Shown: piece after piece, positions 1-5,643 of the stretch
How the letters are laid out: each line of letters opens with the position of its first letter
How positions within the stretch are numbered: the stretch's first letter is position 1
Source of the DNA: Lactobacillales bacterium
Lineage (GTDB): Bacteria > Bacillota > Bacilli > Lactobacillales > Vagococcaceae
Direction of reading: 5' to 3'
DNA: 7,083 bases
NCBI GenBank assembly: GCA_015655485.1
Contig: JAATEZ010000424.1
Span: 1-7,083, forward strand
Position numbers and translations under genes: made by a program
Notes under the pieces: generated by a model
What the model was told of the DNA's origin: nothing
Databases searched by the model: none
Seen by the model: only the letters and a program-made list of their open reading frames with translations

Positions 1-19
1 TTATTAAAAATATTATAAA

Positions 20-478
20 TCAAAGCTTGTCAGCATACATGTCGTCTACCGTCTTTTCAGGATCGATAACAATATAGAGCGCATTAGCTTTTGAAATCTT
101 GGTCGTTTGGTATTGGTTATCCAAGCCTTCTTGTCCGGGAGTATCTTTGTCCAGATAAGGGAAATACACCAATTCTTTCGAATTGTCATCAAAAATAATG
201 TCCATTTTCTCAATGTCTTCGTATTTTAAAGCCCGGGCAAACATTCCTAATTCTAATCCGCCTAAATTAATATCATCTGTTTGAACATGATCCCCATCTT
301 GAAATATCTCAATTTTGAACCCGGCACAAGGACGAATTTTTTGAAAATCACTGCCATTGATTCGACCATAACTGGTCGTCACTTGTTTGATCCATAAATC
401 GCCAATAAATTCACGATCAATCGTCCAGGTTTCATTATTACGAAAATAAAATTTGAATCCTGCCATAGATTTTGTCAT
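20..478 (-). CDS. Uncharacterised acidic 152-residue protein
   Basis: I do not recognise this protein and assign no function. Read from the ATG at 478 it has 152 residues, is rich in Asp and Glu, and shows no signal peptide or membrane segment, so it is probably cytosolic. Its N-terminal part (about residues 4-60) is rich in aromatic residues and alternating beta-like stretches (AGFKFYFRNNETW, then GFKIEIFQDGD). The middle has a hydrophobic Gly/Leu segment (LGGLELGMFARAL) and the C-terminus ends in DDMYADKL. The start at 478 is chosen because AAAGGAG lies 8 nt upstream; the ATG at 502, eight codons earlier, has no comparable site. It is separated from cca by about 200 nt and has its own candidate promoter, so it is probably not part of the ypjD-dapB-cca operon. 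Its coding status looks good; its role is unknown. Confidence 0.75.
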   Translation of the reverse strand: MTKSMAGFKFYFRNNETWTIDREFIGDLWIKQVTTSYGRINGSDFQKIRPCAGFKIEIFQDGDHVQTDDINLGGLELGMFARALKYEDIEKMDIIFDDNSKELVYFPYLDKDTPGQEGLDNQYQTTKISKANALYIVIDPEKTVDDMYADKL

Positions 479-510
479 ATTATCTTCTCCTTTGATCTTC
501 ATTAAAAGTT

Positions 511-546
511 TTCTTTACTCATACAGTTTACCATATTCATGCTCAA
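511..546 (-). promoter_or_regulatory. Candidate promoter of the 152-residue protein gene
   Basis: On the minus strand TTGAGC (546-541) is followed after 17 nt by TATGAG (523-518). Each hexamer matches four of six consensus positions. The predicted start near 511 leaves a leader of about 33 nt containing the AAAGGAG ribosome-binding site (493-487). Spacing is ideal but hexamer quality is only moderate. Confidence 0.4.
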
Positions 547-636
547 AGTTCATTTTTAGAGTCTCATCAAAATAGTTATTAAAAAGAAAAATATATCTTT
601 CATAACCGTTACAGGGAGTATACCATTTTTTAGTGC

Positions 637-674
637 AAAAAAAATCTGAAAAAGGTTTTAAAGTTTTCCTTTTT
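637..674 (-). terminator. Weak candidate terminator after cca
   Basis: Just past the cca stop codon, AAAAAGG (649-655) can pair with CCTTTTT (668-674). On the minus strand the hairpin is followed, after five bases, by an eight-base U tract (644-637). The stem is mostly A-U pairs and the U tract is offset, so this is a weak but well-placed candidate for ending the ypjD-dapB-cca transcript. Confidence 0.35.
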
Positions 675-677
675 TTA

Positions 678-1904
678 TCATTCAGGATCTGTCCCAACTG
701 TTTTTTGTTTGATGATATGATCGAGCAGGACTTTCTTTTCATTTGGCAGCTGCCCATAGAGGACTTCTTTTTCGATCTCGGCAAGTATCACTCCGACCCA
801 ACTGCCGCCTTTTTTTTTGAGCACAGCCAGAACGTCGCTGCCGTTTATAGACAAATCTTTAAGAGCATGAATCGGGAGCTCTTTGTACATCTGCTTTACT
901 TTTTCCGGCTGCGGTGTTTCTTTAAAAAAACTGAGCAGCTCTTCAGTGATCATTGCTGATTCTATCCCTAAAGAGTACAATTCTTGTCTCTTCCAAAAAT
1001 GTCGTAAGCGATGATGCAAAGCGACAGTAGTCTTAGCGACAACGCGAACCGTTGCATTGGAACATTTCCATAAACGTAAAAAGGATGAGACTTCGATCTC
1101 ATTAAAACCAAGTGTGTAACATAATAACGTCCAGGCTGCAATATCTGAAGTCAATAGGCAAGAATTCGGATAAGTTGTCAAGAGTAATAATTGATTCTTT
1201 TTATTACTCAATCCAGGACAATCACCAAAACAATCTGTTTCAATAAATTCATTCAAAGCGTTGACACGATTTTTCCCGCGAAGCAACTTTAGAAATTCTA
1301 TTTGGATCCGTTCGACCGAGATTTTTTTTAATAAAGAATGATTCATTTTGATAGCTTCTAATGTATTTTTTTCAATGGAAAAATCAAGCTGGCTCGCAAA
1401 GCGCAAACCGCGCATCATTCTTAAAGCATCTTCGTGAAATCTTTCTGACGGATCACCCACAGCGCGGATCGAGCGCTGTTTTAGATCTTTCAGGCCATAA
1501 AATAAATCATAAATTTCACCAGAACGGTCCATCGCCATCGCATTTATTGTAAAATCACGTCTTTTTAAATCCTCTTTTAATGACCGTACAAAAGTGACTT
1601 TGTCCGGTCTGCGAAAATCTTGATAAGTCGATTCTGTCCGAAAAGTCGTGATCTCATATTGGAGATCCTGATGCAAAACCAAGACGGTGCCATGTTGGAT
1701 ACCTATATCAATCGTTCGTTTAAATATTTTTTTGATTTCTTCCGGATAAGCGCTGGTCGCAATGTCTACATCATGGATTTTGGCATCTAAAAGGACGTCG
1801 CGGACACACCCGCCCACAAAATAAGCTTCAAAACCGCCCTTTTCCAACGCTTCTATGACCGGTACAGCATGATTGAATTCCTCAGGCAGATGGTCCAATT
1901 TCAT
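678..1904 (-). CDS. cca: CCA tRNA nucleotidyltransferase
   Basis: This enzyme adds or repairs the CCA 3' end of tRNAs in the cytoplasm from CTP and ATP without a nucleic-acid template. The protein has 408 residues, normal for a class II Firmicute enzyme. Motif A is visible as GGCVRD (31-36) with the metal-binding pair D45 and D47 in HDVDIATS. The flexible-loop region with FRRPDKVTF (97-105) follows, then motif B RRDFTINAMAMD (115-126) and the nucleotide-recognition helix EDALRMMRGLRF (158-169). The C-terminal body and tail regions follow, with DLSINGSDVL and QLPNEKK typical of the bacterial family. The ATG overlaps the dapB stop as ATGA (4 nt). The ribosome-binding site is weak (GGAAC), which suggests translation coupled to dapB. 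In Bacillus the cca (papS) gene also lies downstream of dapB, but with mgsA and bacillithiol genes between them; here those are absent. Confidence 0.97.
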   Translation of the reverse strand: MKLDHLPEEFNHAVPVIEALEKGGFEAYFVGGCVRDVLLDAKIHDVDIATSAYPEEIKKIFKRTIDIGIQHGTVLVLHQDLQYEITTFRTESTYQDFRRPDKVTFVRSLKEDLKRRDFTINAMAMDRSGEIYDLFYGLKDLKQRSIRAVGDPSERFHEDALRMMRGLRFASQLDFSIEKNTLEAIKMNHSLLKKISVERIQIEFLKLLRGKNRVNALNEFIETDCFGDCPGLSNKKNQLLLLTTYPNSCLLTSDIAAWTLLCYTLGFNEIEVSSFLRLWKCSNATVRVVAKTTVALHHRLRHFWKRQELYSLGIESAMITEELLSFFKETPQPEKVKQMYKELPIHALKDLSINGSDVLAVLKKKGGSWVGVILAEIEKEVLYGQLPNEKKVLLDHIIKQKTVGTDPE

Positions 1905-2692
1905 AAAAGATGTTCCAATCCATAAACCAATTCTTGCAATTCTACTACCTTTTCACAGCCAAGTGCGACTCCAGTCATAAACGAACTGCGGTTATAAGAA
2001 TCATGGCGAATGGTCAACCCTTCGCCTACCCCGCCAAATTGAACTTGCTGATGAGCGATCAAGCCCGGCAAACGGACACTATGGATATGCATACCCTCAT
2101 AATTTGCCCCCCGGGCACCCGGAAATGATTCCTTCTCATTTGGATTGCCTTGTTCCTTCGGTTTTCGGACTTCTGCCATCATTTCAGCAGTTTTGATCGC
2201 TGTTCCACTGGGAGCATCTAATTTATTATCATGATGCAGCTCAATAATTTCTACATCAGGAAAATACTCGGCCGCTTTTTTTGAAAATTCCATCATCAGC
2301 ACAGCTCCTACAGCAAAATTAGGAGCGATCAAGCCACCAGTTTTATTTTCTTTAGCCAAAATCTGCAGCTGATTGACTTGTGTCTCGGAAAGTCCAGTAG
2401 TTCCAACGACTGGAGCTATTTTGTTAGATAAAGCAAAATAGGTATTATCGTAGGCAACTTCCGGGATCGTAAAATCGATCCAAACATCCGCATTGACCGT
2501 GTCTAAAATTTTTTCTTTATCTGTAAAAACCGGAATATTTTCATTCTTATATTGTGAAATTTCGTTTAGATTCTGTTCAGAAGCCTCTGGATCATAAACT
2601 GCGACAAGTTCAAAATTTTCATGATCGAGGACCATATTTGTTGCGGTAGCTCCCATTCTCCCTTTAAACCCAGCGACAATTATTTTAATCAT
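1901..2692 (-). CDS. dapB: 4-hydroxy-tetrahydrodipicolinate reductase
   Basis: DapB reduces the DapA product to tetrahydrodipicolinate with NAD(P)H, on the path to diaminopimelate and lysine for the cell wall and protein. From the ATG at 2692 the protein has 263 residues, the usual family length. The Rossmann nucleotide-binding motif GFKGRMG is at 8-14, followed by DFTIPEV (73-79) and VGTTG (96-100). The catalytic signature ELHHDNKLDAPSGTA is at 151-165 (H153, H154 and K157 in the active-site region). The C-terminal GEGLTIRHDSYNRSSF (223-238) is characteristic. A longer frame opens at 2767, but it overlaps ypjD deeply and adds non-family sequence. The ATG at 2704 has AGG directly against it, so 2692 (AAAGGA 11 nt upstream) fits better. 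The gene overlaps the ypjD end by 8 nt and cca by 4 nt, implying one operon with translational coupling. Confidence 0.97.
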   Translation of the reverse strand: MIKIIVAGFKGRMGATATNMVLDHENFELVAVYDPEASEQNLNEISQYKNENIPVFTDKEKILDTVNADVWIDFTIPEVAYDNTYFALSNKIAPVVGTTGLSETQVNQLQILAKENKTGGLIAPNFAVGAVLMMEFSKKAAEYFPDVEIIELHHDNKLDAPSGTAIKTAEMMAEVRKPKEQGNPNEKESFPGARGANYEGMHIHSVRLPGLIAHQQVQFGGVGEGLTIRHDSYNRSSFMTGVALGCEKVVELQELVYGLEHLL

Positions 2693-3041
2693 TTGTTTTT
2701 CCATCCTTTCGCTCAAATCGAAAAGCATCTCGATCAGTAAATTTATCCATGTTTTTTCTGAAAGCACTCGTTAAATCAATATTCAAAGAATTAGCCATAA
2801 TGATCGACACAATCAAGACATCCGCAAGCTCTTCCTCAATTGAACCAGCTGTTTCATTTTCTTTCTTCGGCTTTTTTCCATAGGTATGGCTTACTTCTCT
2901 AGCCAGTTCTCCTACTTCCTCACTTAAACGCGCCAGTTGTTCCAGAGGACCGAAATAACCTGTTTTAAATTGACTGATATAAGCATCTATTTCCATTTGC
3001 ATGGCTCTCATACTCATTTCCGACCGCTTTTTTTCTTGCAT
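2685..3041 (-). CDS. ypjD: MazG-like nucleotide pyrophosphohydrolase (YpjD-type)
   Basis: This belongs to the all-alpha MazG/NTP-PPase superfamily, which hydrolyses nucleoside triphosphates to monophosphate and pyrophosphate. The substrate of this subfamily is not settled. The protein has 118 residues and one domain. The metal-binding motif is visible as E42-x-x-E45 (ARLSEEVGELAREV) and, after a lysine-rich loop, E71-x-x-D74 (IEEELADVLIV). The segment YISQFKTGYFGPLEQLARL closely resembles B. subtilis YpjD as I remember it, and that gene also precedes dapB. The start at 3041 is preferred because AGAAGG lies 6 nt upstream; the ATG at 3047 abuts that site and the ATGs at 3017 and 3011 lack a good one. 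It is the first gene of the operon and its stop overlaps the dapB start region. Confidence 0.92.
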   Translation of the reverse strand: MQEKKRSEMSMRAMQMEIDAYISQFKTGYFGPLEQLARLSEEVGELAREVSHTYGKKPKKENETAGSIEEELADVLIVSIIMANSLNIDLTSAFRKNMDKFTDRDAFRFERKDGKTND

Positions 3042-3059
3042 GATCATCCTTCTATTCTA

Positions 3060-3093
3060 AACATATTCTACGTATCAATCTTATCAAATTATA
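3060..3093 (-). promoter_or_regulatory. Candidate promoter region of the ypjD-dapB-cca operon
   Basis: Two overlapping minus-strand candidates lie upstream of ypjD. One is a perfect TATAAT (3093-3088) with only a poor -35 match, giving a leader of about 40 nt. The other is TTGATA (3087-3082), 16 nt, TATGTT (3065-3060), whose predicted start would fall almost on the ribosome-binding site. The first is more plausible. The gap between ypjD and the divergent DUF2929 gene is about 170 nt and must carry both promoters. Confidence 0.35.
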
Positions 3094-3180
3094 TGGATTA
3101 TGCAACCAGTATTCTAAAAAAAAAGTAATGAAAATTTTCAAATTTCTTTTCAACATCCTTTTTTTTTAAGGCCATTTGTG

Positions 3181-3195
3181 CTAGAATGATTCTAG
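3181..3195 (+). promoter_or_regulatory. Extended -10 promoter overlapped by a perfect 7-1-7 palindrome
   Basis: TGC followed by TAGAAT (3182-3187) makes an extended -10 element for the DUF2929 gene; the -35 region is only a T run (about 3159-3164). CTAGAAT-G-ATTCTAG (3181-3195) is a perfect inverted repeat with one central base, covering the -10 and the predicted transcription start near 3194. The geometry and the AAT-N-ATT core are those of Fur, PerR and Zur operators. The PerR consensus half TTATAAT matches five of seven positions. A repressor site here is an inference. Confidence 0.4.
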
Positions 3196-3211
3196 GAAAG
3201 AGGTGTTCCGT

Positions 3212-3406
3212 ATGCGTTACTTTATTGTGATGTTTTGGTCTGTTTTATTAGGACAAGTCGTAAGCTATATAGGGGGAGCCTTAAGCCAAGGTACCTATGA
3301 TTTAAAAATGACTTTTTTAGTTTCGATCATTGTAGGTATTGGTATTTGTATTTTAGGAGAAATCGTGATACCTAAAGAGAAAGCTGCTGTATCTGCAAAA
3401 AAATAA
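3212..3406 (+). CDS. DUF2929 family small membrane protein
   Basis: This 64-residue protein resembles the DUF2929 family of short Firmicute membrane peptides (B. subtilis YjzD type), whose function is unknown. Residues about 3-24 (YFIVMFWSVLLGQVVSYIGG) and 33-52 (MTFLVSIIVGIGICILGEI) form two predicted membrane helices joined by a short loop with SQGTYD. The lysine-rich tail (PKEKAAVSAKK) should be cytoplasmic. The ATG at 3212 is chosen because AAAGAGG ends 8 nt before it; the in-frame GTG at 3203 lies inside that ribosome-binding site. The gene stands alone, divergent from ypjD and convergent with the MFS gene, with its own promoter and terminator. The palindrome over its promoter suggests it may be regulated. 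Family assignment rests on recalled similarity and length. Confidence 0.8.
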   Translation: MRYFIVMFWSVLLGQVVSYIGGALSQGTYDLKMTFLVSIIVGIGICILGEIVIPKEKAAVSAKK

Positions 3407-3415
3407 TAAACACCA

Positions 3416-3444
3416 AAGAATACAAATGCTTGTATTCTTTTTTT
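3416..3444 (+). terminator. Strong rho-independent terminator
   Basis: AAGAATACAA (3416-3425) pairs perfectly over 10 bp with TTGTATTCTT (3430-3439) around an ATGC loop, followed by a T run to 3444. It ends the DUF2929 transcript 10 nt past the stop codon. On the minus strand it may also help stop the convergent MFS transcript, though the U tract on that side is poor. Confidence 0.88.
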
Positions 3445-3447
3445 ATG

Positions 3448-3464
3448 CCATTTTTTATAAATGG
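3448..3464. terminator. Small hairpin between convergent genes
   Basis: CCATTT (3448-3453) and AAATGG (3459-3464) form a 6 bp hairpin immediately past the MFS stop codon. No proper U tract follows on the minus strand, so it is at best an auxiliary terminator or a 3'-end stabilising stem for the MFS mRNA. Confidence 0.25.
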
Positions 3465-3465
3465 T

Positions 3466-4674
3466 CTACATTTTTGTTGCATTCCCACTTAATTTTCCTC
3501 TTAGAAGAATATAATTAAGTAAAATATTGCAGGCAACAAAGAGACTGGTCACAATAAATACTGAACTGTAATCTAGAAAACCTGCGACAGCTGAACCAAT
3601 CAAAGGTCCGAGCACCTGACCGAAGTTCGTGCACATCTGATTATAACTGTAAACTCGGCTTACCCCTTCCGGCGGAGTCATTTTGTTGATCAATGTATTT
3701 ACTGAAGGCATCAATGCCCCAGTAGAAAATCCCATTAAAAATCTTAAAAATCCAAGTTGAAAGGGTGTCTTTACAAAAGCCATCGGAACGAGACAGATAA
3801 AAGAAAGAACAAGCCCCCACATCAAGACTTTCTGATTTCCTATCCTGTCCCCTAATTTGCCTAAAAGCGGTGAAGAAAATACTGCCGATACTCCGGAGAT
3901 CGAAACAATAAAACCACTGACAAACAGAATATTTTTTACTTGTCCATTACTTAATTCTCTAATATAAAGAGTTAAAATAGGACTGATACTGGAAACGCCG
4001 ATTTGAATGATCATAGCTGTTATAAATAAACCAATCAGTAAAGAAGGATTACTGATTTTTGAAAATACTTCTTTAGTAGAAAGCATATCTTTACGTTCAA
4101 TAGGAGTAAAATCTTCTTTCACTAAAAAAATAGTCAAAATCGTAGTGATCAGTAATAAGGCTCCCGTGATAATAAAAACATTGCGAATACCAAACAACTC
4201 TGCTAAAAGCCCGCCAATCGAAGGACCAATCAAACTCCCGGCCACTGCGCCCGTAGAAAGCGTTCCTAAAGCCCACCCGCTTTTTTCTCTTGGTGCCTGC
4301 GAAGCGATCATAGCTGTCGCATTTGGGATATAGCCTGATAATATTCCATTTAAAAAGCGCATAATGATCAACCAATAGACGTTGGGTACAAAGGCCAGCG
4401 AACCCATTGTGATCGTCATCCCGGCCGCCGCTCGAATCATCATGACTTTTCTGCCTTTGCGGTCGGCTAAGTTGCCCCAGATAGGTGCGACTAGGGCTGC
4501 AGCCAAAGCTGTCACCGAAATAGCTAATCCGGAAAATAAATTTACTTGACTCTTCAAAGCTCCCAATTGCTCAATATAAATTGGAATAAATGGCAAAACT
4601 AAACTCATGCTGGCCCCGGTAAGAAAACAACCGATCCAAGCTATGTATAAATTTTCTCTCCACTTGATCTTCAT
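3466..4674 (-). CDS. MFS multidrug efflux transporter (DHA1, PmrA/MdtG-like)
   Basis: This is a predicted 12-helix proton-driven exporter in the cytoplasmic membrane, probably expelling drugs or other hydrophobic compounds. The protein has 402 residues, typical for the DHA1 family. MFS motif A is visible in the loop after helix 2 as GNLADRKGRK (67-76), with a second-half counterpart GKLGDRIGNQK. Motif B includes RFLNG (106-110), and the antiporter motif C is GAVAGSLIGPSIGG (142-155), which marks exporters rather than importers. Overall it looks most like pneumococcal PmrA and E. coli MdtG; substrate cannot be inferred. The ATG at 4674 is the earliest possible start, since an in-frame stop lies three codons upstream. 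GAGGAG is 14 nt upstream, a long spacing. It is monocistronic, convergent with the DUF2929 gene. Confidence 0.92.
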   Translation of the reverse strand: MKIKWRENLYIAWIGCFLTGASMSLVLPFIPIYIEQLGALKSQVNLFSGLAISVTALAAALVAPIWGNLADRKGRKVMMIRAAAGMTITMGSLAFVPNVYWLIIMRFLNGILSGYIPNATAMIASQAPREKSGWALGTLSTGAVAGSLIGPSIGGLLAELFGIRNVFIITGALLLITTILTIFLVKEDFTPIERKDMLSTKEVFSKISNPSLLIGLFITAMIIQIGVSSISPILTLYIRELSNGQVKNILFVSGFIVSISGVSAVFSSPLLGKLGDRIGNQKVLMWGLVLSFICLVPMAFVKTPFQLGFLRFLMGFSTGALMPSVNTLINKMTPPEGVSRVYSYNQMCTNFGQVLGPLIGSAVAGFLDYSSVFIVTSLFVACNILLNYILLRGKLSGNATKM

Positions 4675-4688
4675 CGGATCTCACTCAA

Positions 4689-4710
4689 CTCCTCATATTT
4701 CTCCATTATA
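4689..4710 (-). promoter_or_regulatory. Promoter -10 and ribosome-binding site of the MFS gene
   Basis: A perfect TATAAT (4710-4705, minus strand) lies upstream of the MFS gene; the -35 region (TAAACT, 17 nt away) is weak. Transcription would begin near 4698, giving a leader of about 24 nt with GAGGAG at 4694-4689. The GAGGAG to ATG distance of 14 nt may lower translation. Confidence 0.55.
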
Positions 4711-4766
4711 CAACAAAAAAGCAGCTAAGTTTATTTTTACTCAAGCTAAAAAGCTTTAAACAGCTC

Positions 4767-4791
4767 AAAAAAACGCCTAGTATCAAGCGTT
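4767..4791 (-). terminator. Candidate terminator after the displaced permease 3' end
   Basis: AACGC (4772-4776) pairs with GCGTT (4787-4791), and on the minus strand the hairpin runs straight into a seven-base U tract (4773-4767). It lies about 25 nt beyond the stop codon of the permease remnant. It is most simply read as the original terminator of the permease gene, now stranded. The stem is short (5 bp). Confidence 0.45.
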
Positions 4792-4816
4792 AGACGTTAA
4801 TTATAAATTTTTTTTT

Positions 4817-4957
4817 TAAAAAACTGCTGAAATAATGAAGTTTAACATGAATAAACCAGTTGCGACCCATAGAATTGGTGAAATTTCTTTGGCCTTGCCT
4901 TTGATGATTTTGATCAGTGCATAAAGATAAAATCAGCAGTGCTCCTATAATAATTAG
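4817..4957 (-). pseudogene. Decayed second copy of the NCS2 permease 3' end
   Basis: Positions 4820-4939 align with 5962-6082, the end of the intact permease gene, in the same orientation. There are nine substitutions, all transitions, and one single-base deletion over 121 nt (about 92% identity). Similarity fades after 4939 and is gone by about 4957. In the permease frame the fragment reads IIKGKAKEISPILWVATG, then GLFMLNFIISAVF and a stop. The single-base deletion (near 4925) breaks the frame upstream. Seven of the nine substitutions change the amino acid (for example L to S, V to A, G to D), the pattern expected without selection. It covers only the last 40-45 codons and has no start, so it is not a functional gene. 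It is either the native 3' end displaced by an element that integrated into the permease gene, or the stump of a deleted tandem paralogue. Confidence 0.85.
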
Positions 4958-5023
4958 TTTGTATATTTGTTATTTAATTTCTTAAAATATATACATATAA
5001 TTTTTTAAATAGCCTTTTTATTG

Positions 5024-5038
5024 CTAAAATGATTATCA
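5024..5038. promoter_or_regulatory. Fur-like box with no intact target gene
   Basis: CTAAAAT-G-ATTATCA matches the Bacillus-type Fur operator (TGATAAT-N-ATTATCA) at 11 of 14 positions, the right half perfectly. It stands in very AT-rich DNA with no convincing gene next to it. It may be the remnant of an iron-regulated promoter from lost cargo, or chance. Confidence 0.25.
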
Positions 5039-5121
5039 TACACTTTATTTAAATCCTCTCGTATTATTTTAGAAATGCAGACAGTGATTAAAAATATTTT
5101 ATCTATTTCTTTTTTTTGATA

Positions 5122-5154
5122 ACAAAAAAGTCTTATCTCAAATAGATGAGATAA
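5122..5154 (-). terminator. Candidate minus-strand terminator in the intergenic scar
   Basis: TTATCTCA (5133-5140) pairs with TGAGATAA (5147-5154) over 8 bp around a six-base loop. On the minus strand a six-base U tract follows two to three bases later (about 5129-5124). No gene of normal size precedes it on that strand, which suggests a short RNA or a lost gene starting near 5300-5340. Confidence 0.5.
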
Positions 5155-5203
5155 AGCAATTTAAATCTATAGTTTTAAAGTATCGTTTGCAATTACAACA
5201 CTC

Positions 5204-5296
5204 CTATCTATCACGTTTCAGCGTTCGTAGTCTTTTGTTTATCCACTTCTTATTTTTGTAAAAGCACACGTTGCCTGTTCTGCTGGTAACAATCAC
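5204..5296 (-). CDS. Doubtful 30-codon basic peptide frame
   Basis: A frame opening with GTG at 5296 encodes 30 residues, strongly basic, ending NKRLRTLKRDR. I do not recognise it. The GTG is itself part of the ribosome-binding-like AAAGAGGTGAT, so initiation there is unlikely, and no good alternative start follows. A possible promoter (TTGTGA, 17 nt, AAGAAT) lies just upstream on the same strand and a terminator at 5154-5122 lies downstream. The unit could therefore be a roughly 180-nt RNA, a peptide gene whose start has been lost, or neutral sequence. It belongs to the stretch between the two permease 3' ends. Confidence 0.15.
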   Translation of the reverse strand: MIVTSRTGNVCFYKNKKWINKRLRTLKRDR

Positions 5297-5348
5297 CTCT
5301 TTCTATTCTTAACTTATCCTGATAGAATCACAAGAAGAAGCGATTAAT

Positions 5349-5495
5349 ATGAAAATAAATAAATACAAAGAAATTAATAGAACTTATTTGGGGTTAGCGA
5401 TAGCATTTTTTTCATTAGGTTTTGGCATTAAAATTTTTTGGATTCCTGCATTCATTTTTTTCGCAGCAGCTTTTTATAATATCAATTTTGAATGA
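5349..5495 (+). CDS. 48-residue single-span membrane peptide
   Basis: I do not recognise this peptide. It has a basic, polar N-terminus (MKINKYKEINRTY), then a long hydrophobic stretch (about residues 14-43, including LGLAIAFFSLGFGIKIFWI and PAFIFFAAAFY) able to form one long or two short membrane helices, and an acidic end NINFE. The upstream AAGAAGAAG (5332-5340) is a weak ribosome-binding site 8 nt before the ATG. A poor promoter (TAGAAT at 5323-5328) is possible. A plus-strand hairpin with a T run follows directly after the stop. It is the only plus-strand frame in the scar region with a start, a plausible ribosome-binding site and a terminator, so it may be surviving cargo. Such peptides can be toxins, immunity peptides or neutral; the sequence does not say which. 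Confidence 0.5.
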   Translation: MKINKYKEINRTYLGLAIAFFSLGFGIKIFWIPAFIFFAAAFYNINFE

Positions 5496-5497
5496 CT

Positions 5498-5525
5498 GAG
5501 AGATGATAAGACCTCTCTTTTTTTA
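5498..5525 (+). terminator. Terminator of the 48-residue peptide gene
   Basis: GAGAG (5498-5502) pairs with CTCTC (5513-5517), followed by a seven-base T run (5518-5524). It starts 3 nt after the stop codon of the membrane-peptide gene. The stem is short (5 bp) with a 10-nt loop, but the placement is what a real terminator would show. Confidence 0.55.
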
Positions 5526-5526
5526 T

Positions 5527-5643
5527 TTATTTTTCATTTCTTTCATAACCCAATGCCCCAATTCCAACTGTCTGATTCATCGTTTCCATATTTTTATCTA
5601 TCATCTCTATTACTTCAATGACATTGACTGTCCTATCTTTCAT
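5527..5643 (-). CDS. 38-codon open frame of unknown status
   Basis: An ATG at 5643 opens 38 residues (MKDRTVNVIEVIEMIDKN, then METMNQTVGIGALGYERNEK). The sequence has a coding-like, amphipathic composition in its first half. There is no convincing ribosome-binding site (AAAGAG lies a few bases upstream). It overlaps the end of a second frame (5633-5704) carrying an integrase-like YQMRHADI motif. It may be the frameshifted tail of the same degraded gene rather than an independent peptide. I do not recognise it in its own right. Confidence 0.25.
   Translation of the reverse strand: MKDRTVNVIEVIEMIDKNMETMNQTVGIGALGYERNEK

Noticed and set aside
633..959. 108-codon plus-strand open frame over the cca end
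   Set aside because: Antisense shadow of cca, rich in Phe from poly-T stretches; no ribosome-binding site or family features.
1901..2767. Longer dapB beginning at 2767
   Set aside because: The extra 25 residues overlap the ypjD coding region, do not belong to the DapB family, and the Rossmann motif starts right after the ATG at 2692.
3203..3211. GTG start of the DUF2929 gene
   Set aside because: The GTG is part of the AAAGAGGTG ribosome-binding site; the ATG at 3212 has correct spacing and fits the family start MRYF.
4743..4756. AAGCT-AAAA-AGCTT hairpin upstream of the MFS gene
   Set aside because: It lies outside the predicted leader, has no T tract on either strand and only five pairs, so neither terminator nor attenuator can be argued.
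5000..5170. Minus-strand open frame of about 57 codons ending ..REDLNKVYDNHFSNKKAI
   Set aside because: It has no ATG, GTG or TTG near its beginning, and a terminator hairpin with U tract lies inside it. AT-rich chance opening or an unreadable remnant; not called.
5281..5310. Plus-strand ATCACCTCTTTCT resembles the 3' end of 16S rRNA
   Set aside because: Only about 13 bases resemble the conserved 16S tail, with one base missing, and the upstream sequence does not align. It is the complement of a Shine-Dalgarno-like AAAGAGGTGAT on the minus strand, which explains the likeness.
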